Source of the DNA: Planctomycetota bacterium
GTDB lineage: Bacteria > Planctomycetota > Planctomycetia > Pirellulales > Thermoguttaceae
Reading direction: 5' to 3'
DNA: 22,562 nt
Assembly (NCBI GenBank): GCA_018897395.1
Contig: JAHIKV010000230.1
Location: forward strand, 1-22,562
The notes beneath the pieces were generated by a model. It did not search any database, was not told the origin of the DNA, and saw only the letters and a program-made list of their open reading frames with translations. Positions within the stretch are counted from its first letter, which is position 1; each line of letters opens with the position of its first letter. This document shows, piece after piece, positions 15,001 to 21,122 of this stretch. A program made the position numbers and the translations under genes.

Positions 15001-15413
15001 TCGGCCTCCTGCTTGGATACTTCTTGCTCGATCTCCGACAGCGCGACTCCGTCGAAACTGGTTTCGCACGTCCCAGCGGGGAGCGAGGTTAGGTCGTCCT
15101 TCGTCTGCTTCAGATCATTCGGCGCCTGGGTCACTCGCCGCTCGAAGGTGGCGGCCTGCACGGCCGCGGCCTTCGCCTTCTCCATCTCGGCCAGGGCCTC
15201 GTCAAACAACTCCCGGGCCTTGGTCTTCAACGACTCGTCCAGATCGCTCTTTTCGTCGAGTTGCTTTTTGCCCGCGTTGATCTGTTCGATCAGCGCGTCG
15301 TCGGACGACGGTTTGGGCGTCTCGGCCGGGACCGGCATGGCAGCCGTAACCGACAACCAGACAACGGTTTGCATCAACAGCCGGAGGCAACGATTCGTGT
15401 AAGACATGGGCAT
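11997..15413 (-). CDS. Large MscS-family mechanosensitive channel (MscK-like)
   Basis: 1138-aa inner-membrane channel expected to open under membrane tension and release solutes in hypo-osmotic shock. It has a signal peptide (MPMSYTNRCLRLLMQTVVWL, cleavage after about VPAET) and a long coiled-coil periplasmic domain (about 35-530) rich in Glu, Lys and Arg. About ten to eleven membrane helices follow (from about 565). The MscS pore helix and beta domain come next: WLVAAMSLGLGFGLQEIFAN, FERPVRVGDVV near residue 948, IPNKEFITGRVLNWT, and a C-terminal alpha/beta domain. This layout matches MscK/KefA rather than short MscS. ATG 15413 (or 15407, preceded by GGAA) is preferred; the open frame upstream to 15650 only reads through palindromic repeats. 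The final 22 residues, from LADELARHG, are encoded by a repeat element that also gives the stop. Confidence 0.92.
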   Translation of the reverse strand: MPMSYTNRCLRLLMQTVVWLSVTAAMPVPAETPKPSSDDALIEQINAGKKQLDEKSDLDESLKTKARELFDEALAEMEKAKAAAVQAATFERRVTQAPNDLKQTKDDLTSLPAGTCETSFDGVALSEIEQEVSKQEAELDRRRKELAEVDGELKGRAGRRAELPKRLSTAQHGLTEANNELKAPAPADASPPVQAARRLLLLARQRAAEREILACEKELKAYDARAELLPLLRDLGARRVALAEGEIKRLQKIVNGRRQQEAEQQARKAAREAGLAHPAVQRLMEENTRLAEKRKLLAEKIADSTRQLDEVDAQLDRLRKEFASVEKKVEAVGLSNVVGVMLRKRKAALPDLRNYRRNVGLRQETMGDGELDRLDFQEDRFELSDLGRRTQTALEDLNLPAQGGNRPELETAVREALEAKRNYLDALIADHETYYENLIKLKTAEQELIDETERCRRFIDERVLWIASAAPLGRAEVASTGKALAWLAGPGEWLDVGRTLVGDARGHPIIWIIAMLVLLLLLFWRRRIRARIAEIGEKAARGSCYRFLPTVETVALTFLSAVAWPGLVWWLGWRLTTADDASDLCKAVGAGLIIAAGVYFVQRLLWRACCGKGLGEAHFGWSASALKLLRQNLRWLGMSVLPLAFVAAVMGSQDNGEWDNSLGRICFVAAISCFAIFTQRILRPTGGVFQAIIAYQRGGWLDRFRYIWYPSAVLIPASLAALAAAGYYYTAQHLAVRLAATICLLVGAVMLRAVLLRWILVNKRKLAIEEARKRRAAQCEAAGGDEAPAAAELPASNEPDRDVAVIDAQTRRLVKYSLAMAAALALWFTWVDVLPALNILNGFEIPYTSLTLADLGLAALILATTMIAAKNIPGLLEMAVLQYLPLDAGARYAVATISRYFITIAGTIFCFGALGVGWSKVQWLVAAMSLGLGFGLQEIFANFVSGLIILFERPVRVGDVVTIDDISGVVSRIRIRATTITDWDRKELIIPNKEFITGRVLNWTLTNQMNRVVVEVGVAYGTDTELATKILLEIAQNHPHVLKDPPPHVVFDSFGASALNFVMRCYLPNLDNRLTVIHELHVAVDREFRAAGIEIAFPQQDVHIRSLNVPIPMISGLADELARHGHNRSETGANKLAG

Positions 15414-15548
15414 TCCATGGTTTTGTTTTTCGTTGGCGCGGACAGGGTGCATTTTGTACCGGCGGGACCACGCCGGGGCAATAGCAAAACCATAAAGCCG
15501 CGCTGTGCGCTGTGTGGGTGCATTCCGCACTTTGCGTTTGGCACGGAA

Positions 15549-15630
15549 GGGTGGCACGTCCCTGAGCGCAGCGAAGGGCGTGGTCCTTGGGTCATCCACG
15601 CCCTTCGCTGCGCTCAGGGACGTGCCACCC
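15549..15630. repeat. 35-bp perfect inverted repeat
   Basis: Arms 15549-15583 and 15596-15630 are perfect complements (GGGTGGCACGTCCCTGAGCG...) around a 12-nt loop. It lies upstream of the MscS-like gene. No gene is supported in 15414-16239. Confidence 0.95.
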
Positions 15631-15699
15631 AAACGCGACCACCACAGCACGGCTTTACTATCGGCCCTAATTGTGTGAACGCCCGGAGTCGAAACGGGA

Positions 15700-15770
15700 G
15701 TCGAAACGGGGACGCAGCTAGTATTGGCAAGTTAGGGTGCGAAAAACTAGCTGCGTCCCCGTTTCAACTT
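15700..15770. repeat. GAAACGGGGACGCAGC hairpin element, copy 1
   Basis: Perfect 20-bp arms (15703-15722 and 15746-15765) enclose a 23-nt loop. The sequence is identical to copy 2 (15962-16032) across arms and loop. Extra partial GTCGAAACGGGA and GTTTCAACTTCCC units flank this copy on the left and right, as if the ends had been duplicated. Confidence 0.95.
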
Positions 15771-15786
15771 CCCGTTTCAACTTCCC

Positions 15787-15807
15787 GGGATTCGGGGTTC
15801 GGGAAAC
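15787..15807 (+). repeat. Short heptad run GGGATTC-GGGGTTC-GGGAAAC
   Basis: Three units at 7-bp steps, directly followed by a GTTTAGCCGCCGCG element (about 15809-15834) and a GTGCCACTGGC stem (15855-15874). Confidence 0.75.
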
Positions 15808-15882
15808 CGTTTAGCCGCCGCGTCCACGCGGCGTTGTGTGGGTTGATCCGCCGTGTGCCACTGGCTCCGCCAGTGTAGCGTG

Positions 15883-15960
15883 CTATCGGCTCGACCGATA
15901 CTTTCTTGCGAAGGCCAGCAGCCCGACCAGCCCGACGATCAGCAGCGTAATCGTCCCCGG
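15883..15960 (-). pseudogene. Relic 3' end of a PEP-CTERM protein gene
   Basis: The minus strand reads PGTITLLIVGLVGLLAFARK then YRSSR and a TAG stop. This is the tail of a PEP-CTERM sorting signal: Pro-Gly-Thr, one membrane helix, then a basic end. Exosortase systems recognise this tail on exported proteins. The usual PEP (VPEPGT) is broken here because the next upstream base starts hairpin-element copy 2; the frame continues to an in-frame TAA at 15994-15996. The rest of the gene is not found upstream, so it looks destroyed by the repeat insertion or by deletion. Confidence 0.7.
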
Positions 15961-15961
15961 A

Positions 15962-16032
15962 GTCGAAACGGGGACGCAGCTAGTATTGGCAAGTTAGGGT
16001 GCGAAAAACTAGCTGCGTCCCCGTTTCAACTT
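15962..16032. repeat. GAAACGGGGACGCAGC hairpin element, copy 2
   Basis: Perfect 20-bp arms (15965-15984 and 16008-16027) with the same 23-nt loop as copy 1, 262 bp away. It abuts the PEP-CTERM relic. 16033-16180 holds nothing I recognise. Confidence 0.95.
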
Positions 16033-16180
16033 GGCATTTTTTCGTTTTGGAACCGGGTCTGCAACGTGAACCCGACAATTGCTCATATTATGGCCTGCAA
16101 GCACCGGTAATACAATCCCCCCCGAATGAACTCCGATCGGGGGGATGCCGAATCGAGTATCGGGGACTTTCGCCGCCGGC

Positions 16181-16209
16181 TTGACGAGCCGTAAGACCAC
16201 TGGTAGCAT
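16181..16209 (+). promoter_or_regulatory. Promoter of the ParDE-type operon
   Basis: TTGACG (16181-16186), a 17-nt spacer, TAGCAT (16204-16209). The predicted start near 16216 leaves a leader of about 24 nt. Confidence 0.6.
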
Positions 16210-16239
16210 ATTTTGTAGGTTAAGCGTGGGGTACCGTCG

Positions 16240-16521
16240 ATGGGCTATTGTTTTCCGGCAGAATTGCAGCAGATGGTGCAACGGGAGTTGACCTCGGGCA
16301 ACTACTCCTCGGAGGACGAAATGCTGCTGGAGGCGGTGCGGCTGCTCCATCAACGCGAGGAGGATCTGCGGAACTTCAAGGCGCGGCTCCAGGACCGCCT
16401 CGACCGACTGGATCGCGGGGAAGGCGTTGAAATCGAAGACGAAGCGGCATTGCGGGCGTTCTTTGACGACGTCCAGGCGCAGGGTCGGCAACGCTACGAG
16501 GCAAGCCGAGTTGCCCCATGA
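16240..16521 (+). CDS. ParD/CopG-like antitoxin
   Basis: 93-aa protein read as the antitoxin of a ParDE-type pair. The N-terminal half (FPAELQQMVQRELTSGNYSS, then EDEMLLEAVRLL) follows the ParD ribbon-helix-helix pattern, including the typical SGNYSSEDEML stretch. The C-terminal half is charged and helical (about residues 38-80), suited to wrapping the toxin. ATG 16240 has no clear Shine-Dalgarno. The gene overlaps the toxin start by 4 nt (ATGA at 16518-16521), so translation is coupled. A well-spaced promoter lies 31 bp upstream of the start. Antitoxins of this type normally repress their own promoter. Confidence 0.82.
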   Translation: MGYCFPAELQQMVQRELTSGNYSSEDEMLLEAVRLLHQREEDLRNFKARLQDRLDRLDRGEGVEIEDEAALRAFFDDVQAQGRQRYEASRVAP

Positions 16522-16826
16522 GCCGCTTCACGCTCGCCCCCGAAGTTCGTCGGGATTTGGACGCTATCTGGGACTATATCGGCGTCGAGAAGTGTAGCCC
16601 AGCGGCCGCGCAACATGTCGTTGAACGATTGTTCGAGGCATTTTCTTCTCTCGCAACACAGCCGCTTCTCGGAGAACAGCGGGAGGATTTGGGCGCGAAC
16701 ATCCGCGCGTTCGTTGTTCGGCCGTACGTCGTCCTGTACCGGCCGCTGGCAGACGGGGCACAGATTGCCCAGGTCGTTCATTCCGCCCGCGACATCCAGG
16801 TAATAGCACGGACAAAGAAAGCGTAA
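16518..16826 (+). CDS. ParE/RelE-superfamily toxin
   Basis: 102-aa small toxin. Family marks are the N-terminal LAPEVRRDLDAIWDYI helix, PLLGEQREDLGANIRAFVV in the middle, and the strand pair YVVLYRPLADGAQIAQVVHSARD near the C-terminus. ParE proteins poison DNA gyrase, while RelE relatives cleave mRNA; the sequence fits ParE better (long N-terminal helices, YVVLYR motif, partner ParD). It is full length. The stop lies about 30 bp before the rpsA promoter, so read-through into rpsA is possible; no terminator is visible between them. Confidence 0.87.
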   Translation: MSRFTLAPEVRRDLDAIWDYIGVEKCSPAAAQHVVERLFEAFSSLATQPLLGEQREDLGANIRAFVVRPYVVLYRPLADGAQIAQVVHSARDIQVIARTKKA

Positions 16827-16856
16827 ATTGCGTAAATTGCCGCGGTCAGGTGCGCC

Positions 16857-16885
16857 TTGCTGGCCGGTCGCAGGCATGGTATATT
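16857..16885 (+). promoter_or_regulatory. Promoter of rpsA
   Basis: TTGCTG (16857-16862), a 17-nt spacer, TATATT (16880-16885). The start near 16892 gives a leader of about 98 nt before ATG 16990, long enough for feedback control by S1. Confidence 0.65.
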
Positions 16886-16989
16886 ACTGGGTTCTACTCG
16901 ATGGCCCGCGGAGAGCTTCTTGGCGTTCGGGAGGCCGGGCGAACGGGGTGGTGTGTGTGCGTCGAAACAAGTCGGATTCCGAGAATTTT

Positions 16990-18813
16990 ATGGTCAACCG
17001 TAACCTTATCCGTGGACTGGACCTTACCGAGGAAGAATGGCAGCAAGAGCTGAATGAAGCGCTCGAGGGCGAGCCGGCCGAAGAGATCGCCTGGACAACC
17101 CAGGAAATGGAGTTGAACAGGATCGTCGAAGGCACGGTCCTGCGCGTCGAAGGCGACGTGGTGCTGGTCGACGTCGGTTATAAGAGCGAAGGCATCATCT
17201 TCCACAACGAGTGGGATGAAGGCGAGAAGTTGCCCGAGCCTGGCACCAAGGTGAAAGTCCTTATCGAGGACGTGGAGGACATCCACGGCCTGGTGGACGA
17301 CTCGCGCGGCATGATCACGCTCAGCAAGCGCAAGGCCGAGAAGATCGAGGCCTGGATGAAGGTCATGGAAACGGTCCGCGAAGGCGACGTGGTGACCGGC
17401 GTGGCCACGCGGAAGATCAAGGGTGGGTTGCTGGTCGACATCGGCGTGAACGTGTTCCTTCCGGCCAGCCAGGTGGACGTCCGCCGCCCGGCCGACATCG
17501 GCGACTATCTTGGCCGGACTATCCAATGCCTGGTGCTGAAAATCGACGATGCACGGCGGAACATTGTAGTCAGCCGGCGTGCGTTGATCGAGGCCGAGCG
17601 TGCCGAGAAGAAGGCCCAACTGCTGGCGAACATCGAGGTCGGCCAGCGCCGCAAGGGCGTGGTGAAGAACATCGCCGACTTCGGCGCGTTTGTGGATCTC
17701 GGCGGCATCGACGGACTGCTGCACATCACCGACATGAGTTGGGGCCGGATCAACCATCCTTCCGAAGTAGTCTCGATCGACCAGGAGCTGGAGGTGCAAA
17801 TCCTGCACATCGACCACGAGAAGGAAAAGATCGCGTTGGGCTTGAAGCAGCGGATGCCCAGCCCGTGGGAAAACGTCGAGGAGAAGTACGCCATCGACTC
17901 GCGGATCAAGGGCAAGGTGGTCAACGTGATGAGCTATGGGGCGTTCGTCAAGCTCGAGGAAGGGATCGAGGGCCTGGTCCACATCAGCGAGATGTCGTGG
18001 ACCCGCCGGATCAGCCATCCCAGCGAGATGGTCCAGCCGGAGGACGAGATCGAAGTCGTCGTGTTGAACATCAACAAGGACAAGCAGGAAATCTCGCTGG
18101 GCATGAAACAGACCCAGGAGAACCCCTGGGATCGCGTCGCCGACCGCTATCCGATCGGCAGCACCGTCAAGGGCACGATCCGCAACCTGACAAACTACGG
18201 CGCCTTTATCGAGATCGAGGAGGGAATCGACGGCCTGTTGCACGTCAGCGACATGTCGTGGACCAGGAAGATCAGCCATCCGAACGAGATAGTCGAGAAG
18301 AGCCAGGAGATCGAGTGCCGCGTGCTCTCGGTCGATCAGGACCGCCGCCGCATCGCCCTGGGCATGAAGCAGATGGCCGACGATCCCTGGGCGGCCGACA
18401 TCCCCGGCAAGTATCAGCCGGGCCAGATCATCAGCGGGCCGGTCACCAAGATCACCAACTTCGGCGTCTTCGTCGGCCTGGAAAACGGCCTGGAGGGGCT
18501 GTTGCACATCTCGGAACTGGCCGACCACAAGGTCGAGGACCCCGAAGAAGTCGTCAAAGTCGGCGAGGTGATCGAGGTCAAGGTGCTGCGGGTCGATCCC
18601 GAGGAACGGAAGATCGGCCTGTCGCGGAAGCGCGTGGAATGGGCCGAAGAGGCGGAAGCCGCCGAAGGCCGTGAAGAGAAATCTTCCTCGGCCGCCGCCG
18701 CCGAACTCAAGGGCGGAGTGGGCGACGGCAACGGACCGCTGTTCAAGCCGATCAACTCCGAACCGGCCCCTTCCGACGAACCGGCAGGATCCGCAGAATC
18801 CGAAGGCGAGTGA
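16990..18813 (+). CDS. rpsA: 30S ribosomal protein S1
   Basis: Binds mRNA on the 30S subunit and helps initiation on weak or structured leaders, which matters here because many starts lack a Shine-Dalgarno. The 607-aa protein holds six S1 (OB-fold) domains: two diverged N-terminal ones (EGTVLRVEGDVVLVDVGYKS and VTGVATRKIKGGLLVDIGVN), then four close repeats. Each of those four carries a GAFV/GVFV strand followed by G(L/I)DGL(L/V)H-type and, in three, a MSW motif. An acidic Ser/Ala/Glu-rich tail follows (about 555-607). ATG 16990 begins MVNRNLIRGLDLTEEEW; the frame is open upstream to 16828, but that stretch contains the promoter, so the longer form is rejected. A 30-bp heptad-built hairpin follows the stop. 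Confidence 0.95.
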   Translation: MVNRNLIRGLDLTEEEWQQELNEALEGEPAEEIAWTTQEMELNRIVEGTVLRVEGDVVLVDVGYKSEGIIFHNEWDEGEKLPEPGTKVKVLIEDVEDIHGLVDDSRGMITLSKRKAEKIEAWMKVMETVREGDVVTGVATRKIKGGLLVDIGVNVFLPASQVDVRRPADIGDYLGRTIQCLVLKIDDARRNIVVSRRALIEAERAEKKAQLLANIEVGQRRKGVVKNIADFGAFVDLGGIDGLLHITDMSWGRINHPSEVVSIDQELEVQILHIDHEKEKIALGLKQRMPSPWENVEEKYAIDSRIKGKVVNVMSYGAFVKLEEGIEGLVHISEMSWTRRISHPSEMVQPEDEIEVVVLNINKDKQEISLGMKQTQENPWDRVADRYPIGSTVKGTIRNLTNYGAFIEIEEGIDGLLHVSDMSWTRKISHPNEIVEKSQEIECRVLSVDQDRRRIALGMKQMADDPWAADIPGKYQPGQIISGPVTKITNFGVFVGLENGLEGLLHISELADHKVEDPEEVVKVGEVIEVKVLRVDPEERKIGLSRKRVEWAEEAEAAEGREEKSSSAAAAELKGGVGDGNGPLFKPINSEPAPSDEPAGSAESEGE

Positions 18814-18820
18814 TTACTGG

Positions 18821-18888
18821 AAGGTTCAGGGTCAAAGGTTCAAGGTTCAACGAAATAATTGAACCTTGAGCCTTTGACCTTGAACCTT
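18821..18888. terminator. Heptad-built hairpin after rpsA
   Basis: Arms 18821-18850 and 18859-18888 match at 28 of 30 positions around an 8-nt loop. Each arm is itself a 7-bp tandem repeat (GGTTCAA type; TTGAACC on the other side). It starts 8 nt after the rpsA stop. No long U-tract follows, so it may stabilise the 3' end rather than terminate. Confidence 0.6.
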
Positions 18889-19064
18889 GATCCCTTATTT
18901 CCGATTCGTCGTTTCCGGCGGGTCCGTTCTTTTCGGCACTCTCCGAACCATAGCTACATTCCCCCCATCTCGTCGCGGCGGGGCTAGGTTGTAGAACTTC
19001 CGCGTCCGGCGTCGATAGTTGTCTGTGACCGACACACAACGGCCCGCTAAGGGTATAGACCGCG

Positions 19065-19928
19065 ATGAATAAGACCGCCCGCCGCAGACAAACATCATCC
19101 GTTCAGTCTCCGCTGGAGACCTATCTACGCGAGATCAACGAGACCTCGCTGCTCTCGGCCGAGGACGAACATGATTTGGCCGTCGCCATCGGAGAGGGCG
19201 ACACGCAGGCCCGCGACCGCATGGTCCGGGCGAACCTCCGGCTGGTGGTCAACATCGCCCGCGGCTACACCGGCAAGGGACTCAGCCTGCAAGACCTGAT
19301 CGAGGAGGGGAATTTGGGATTGCTGCGGGCGGTCGAGGGGTTCGATCCGGCCATCGGCACCCGCTTCTCGACCTACGCCAGCTACTGGATCAAGCAGTCG
19401 ATCAAACGTGCGTTGATCAACACGGCCAAGACGATCCGCATCCCGGCATACATGGTCGAGCTGTTGTCGAAGTGGCGGCGTGCGAGCAGCCGGCTGGCCG
19501 AGGAGTTGGGCCGCACGCCCACGCCCGAGGAGGTCGCTCGTGTGTTGGGGCTGCCGCGCAAGAAACTGCCGATCATCAAGAAAGCGATCCGCATCTACAA
19601 CCTCACCCCGCAGACCGATCAGGCGGAGGCCGGCTGGTCGCTGGGCGAGATGGTCATGGACGAGCGGGCGCGGACGCCCGAGGAAGAGCTTGTCGAACAC
19701 GACAACCTGGCCCACGTGATGCGGCAGTTGCGGACGATGGACCCCCGCGAGGCGACGGTGTTGCGGATGCGGTTCGGCTTGGAGGACAGCGAGCCGCGGA
19801 CGTTGAAGGAGATCGGCGAGACGCTCGGCCTGACCCGCGAGCGGGTCCGACAGATCGAGACCGAGGCGCTCGGCAAGTTGGCCGAGAGCCTCGAAGGCCC
19901 GGTCGAGTTGGCGGGGACTCGGGGCTAG
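19065..19928 (+). CDS. RNA polymerase sigma-70 family factor (RpoD/RpoS-like)
   Basis: 287-aa sigma factor that directs RNA polymerase to promoters. It contains region 1.2 (SPLETYLREINETSLLSAED), regions 2.1-2.4 (NLRLVVNIARGYTGKGLSLQ, EGFDPAIGTRFSTYASYWIKQ), region 3 (about 130-200) and region 4.2 (TLKEIGETLGLTRERVRQIE). It lacks the long region 1.1 and the non-conserved insert of housekeeping RpoD, so it is more likely a group 2 factor, though it could be the main factor in some planctomycetes. ATG 19065 has AAGGG 11 nt upstream, a weak fit. The final residues (GTRG) and the TAG stop are encoded by the first units of a GGGACTC heptad tract. No convincing promoter was found in 18890-19064. 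Confidence 0.92.
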   Translation: MNKTARRRQTSSVQSPLETYLREINETSLLSAEDEHDLAVAIGEGDTQARDRMVRANLRLVVNIARGYTGKGLSLQDLIEEGNLGLLRAVEGFDPAIGTRFSTYASYWIKQSIKRALINTAKTIRIPAYMVELLSKWRRASSRLAEELGRTPTPEEVARVLGLPRKKLPIIKKAIRIYNLTPQTDQAEAGWSLGEMVMDERARTPEEELVEHDNLAHVMRQLRTMDPREATVLRMRFGLEDSEPRTLKEIGETLGLTRERVRQIETEALGKLAESLEGPVELAGTRG

Positions 19929-19976
19929 GGACTCGGGGCTGGGGACTCGGGATTCGGGACTCGGGGTTCGAGATTA
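19914..19976 (+). repeat. Heptad tract, 9 units of GGGACTC/GGGGCTN type
   Basis: Nine 7-bp units without a break. It begins inside the sigma-factor coding sequence and provides its TAG stop at 19926-19928. Twenty bases further on is a 17-bp copy of CCGCTTGCGGTTTCGCA (19996-20012), also present at 4992-5008 after the DUF1015 gene. Confidence 0.9.
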
Positions 19977-20081
19977 CCTTTCCACGGCCGCAGCGCCGCT
20001 TGCGGTTTCGCAATTCCGTGCTGCTCCATACTCTTCTTTCCACTTCCGCTATTTCCGGCGATATATGTTGTTTTCCGCGGA

Positions 20082-20109
20082 TTGACACACTCCCCACGCG
20101 CGGTAGAAT
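20082..20109 (+). promoter_or_regulatory. Strong promoter directly abutting the 75-aa gene
   Basis: Perfect TTGACA (20082-20087), a 16-nt spacer, TAGAAT (20104-20109). The expected start is at or next to A20117, the first base of the ATG, so the mRNA is probably leaderless. Confidence 0.75.
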
Positions 20110-20116
20110 CATTGCC

Positions 20117-20344
20117 ATGCCTCGGACACGGCAGAATAAGTTCGTCCTCTGCGTCAGGAACGACGAATGTGAAGACTTGGAGCCGAGAAAGGTCTATCGA
20201 GTGTTGCCCGATAGCAAGGCGCTCCATGACGGCTACTTGCGTATCGTGGACGAGTCGGGCGAGGACTACCTTTATCCCGAGTCCTATTTTGTTCCGGTAA
20301 GCCTTTCTTCCAAGGCTCAGGACGCGCTGCTGGTCGGACGGTAG
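20117..20344 (+). CDS. Small conserved-looking hypothetical protein (75 aa)
   Basis: I do not recognise the family. The product is soluble and mildly acidic, with no membrane segment and two cysteines (C12, C18) near the N-terminus in VLCVRNDECEDLE. The pattern KVYRVLPDSKALHDGYLRIV then DESGEDYLYPESYFVPV looks like a compact beta-barrel similar to small SH3-like folds; that is inference. The start is fixed by a near-consensus promoter whose -10 ends 7 nt before the ATG, leaving no room for a leader or Shine-Dalgarno. A clear hairpin with a T-run (20433-20461) closes the unit, so it is a single-gene transcript. Coding is supported by the tight promoter-ORF-terminator fit. Confidence 0.72.
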   Translation: MPRTRQNKFVLCVRNDECEDLEPRKVYRVLPDSKALHDGYLRIVDESGEDYLYPESYFVPVSLSSKAQDALLVGR

Positions 20345-20432
20345 GACAGCCTGTTTTCCAATGTCGGATCTGTCCCGAAATATTCGTTACGCCCTCGCGG
20401 AAATAATCTTCCGTCCATCGAAGCGTTGCCAC

Positions 20433-20461
20433 CCCGCCGACCGCAGTCGGCGGGCGTTTTT
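20433..20461 (+). terminator. Intrinsic terminator
   Basis: Stem CCCGCCGAC/GTCGGCGGG (20433-20441, 20446-20454) with a CGCA loop, followed by CG and five T residues. It ends the 75-aa gene transcript ahead of apt. Confidence 0.85.
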
Positions 20462-20487
20462 CACTATCCACTACCCACTAGCCACTA
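20462..20487 (+). repeat. Heptad tract CACTANC abutting the apt start
   Basis: CACTATC, CACTACC, CACTAGC and a partial CACTA at 7-bp steps. The tract ends on the base before the apt ATG, so it fills the position of a ribosome-binding site. Confidence 0.85.
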
Positions 20488-21012
20488 ATGACCGACCTGA
20501 ACCTGGCCGACTACATCCGCTCGATCCCCGACTTCCCAAAGCCGGGGATACTCTTCCGCGACATCACGCCGCTGTTGGCTTCTCCGGCGGCGTTTCGCCG
20601 GGCGGTGGTCGATCTGGCGAATCCCTTCCGGCACGAGAAGATCGACGCGGTGGCGGCGGCCGAGGCCCGAGGGTTCATCTTTGCCGCCCCGGTGGCGCTG
20701 GAATTGAACGCGGCACTGGTGCCGATCCGCAAGCCGGGAAAACTCCCCTTCGACACCCAATCGCTCACCTACGATTTGGAGTACGGCAGCGACACGCTGG
20801 AGATACACGCCGACGCCGTCGCATCCGGGGCGAAGGTCCTGGTGGTCGACGATCTGCTGGCGACCGGCGGGACGGTCGAGGCCTGTTGCCGGCTGGTCGA
20901 GCAGGTCGGCGGCGTGGTGGTCGGCTGCGCGTTTCTAATCGAGCTGGCCGATCTCGGCGGCGCGGAAAGAATCTACAAGTACAAGATGGTCAGCCTGGTG
21001 AAGTGCAAATAG
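20488..21012 (+). CDS. apt: Adenine phosphoribosyltransferase
   Basis: Salvage enzyme converting adenine and PRPP to AMP. The 174-aa length is normal. The N-terminal block IPDFPKPGILFRDITPLLA (residues 13-31) is the type I APRT signature. EARGFIFAAPVAL (59-71) and RKPGKLPF (81-88) form the base-binding region, and the PRPP loop is VVDDLLATGGT (119-129). ATG 20488 matches the family start, but a CACTANC heptad tract directly precedes it, so there is no Shine-Dalgarno. No clear promoter was found between the upstream terminator and the start. The TAG stop is one base from a GGGATTA tract. It is convergent with the BamA-like gene. Confidence 0.95.
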   Translation: MTDLNLADYIRSIPDFPKPGILFRDITPLLASPAAFRRAVVDLANPFRHEKIDAVAAAEARGFIFAAPVALELNAALVPIRKPGKLPFDTQSLTYDLEYGSDTLEIHADAVASGAKVLVVDDLLATGGTVEACCRLVEQVGGVVVGCAFLIELADLGGAERIYKYKMVSLVKCK

Positions 21013-21013
21013 A

Positions 21014-21041
21014 GGGATTAGGGATTGGGGATTAGAGATTG
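21014..21041 (+). repeat. Heptad tract after apt
   Basis: Four units (GGGATTA, GGGATTG, GGGATTA, GAGATTG) begin 1 nt after the apt TAG stop, G-rich on the sense strand. Confidence 0.9.
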
Positions 21042-21061
21042 GGCGGAGCAACGGCTGACAC

Positions 21062-21081
21062 CCCGCGACCGCAGTCGCGGG
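21062..21081. terminator. Hairpin between convergent apt and BamA-like genes
   Basis: Stem CCCGCGAC/GTCGCGGG with a 4-nt CGCA loop, the same GACCGCAGTC top as the terminator at 20433-20454. No strong T-run follows on either strand. Confidence 0.5.
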
Positions 21082-21090
21082 ACGTTCTCC

Positions 21091-21118
21091 TAATCCCTAA
21101 TTCCTAATCCCCAATCCC
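21091..21118 (-). repeat. Heptad tract after the BamA-like gene
   Basis: Four TAATCCC-type units at 7-bp steps, ending 4 nt from the BamA-like TAG stop (21123-21125). On the gene's sense strand they read GGGATTA. Confidence 0.9.
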
Positions 21119-21122
21119 CCTC

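Noticed and set aside
15414..15650. N-terminal extension of the MscS-like protein
   Set aside because: The extension reads through a 35-bp palindrome and lies before a good signal peptide starting at 15413.
15549..16032. CRISPR array
   Set aside because: The repeats are palindromic elements with only two copies, without regular spacers or cas genes.
16828..16989. N-terminal extension of ribosomal protein S1
   Set aside because: The extension covers the TTGCTG/TATATT promoter and has no S1 similarity.
16894..18528. 544-aa minus-strand open frame opposite rpsA
   Set aside because: It is antisense to six clear S1 domains, has no family pattern, and is explained by high-GC codon bias.
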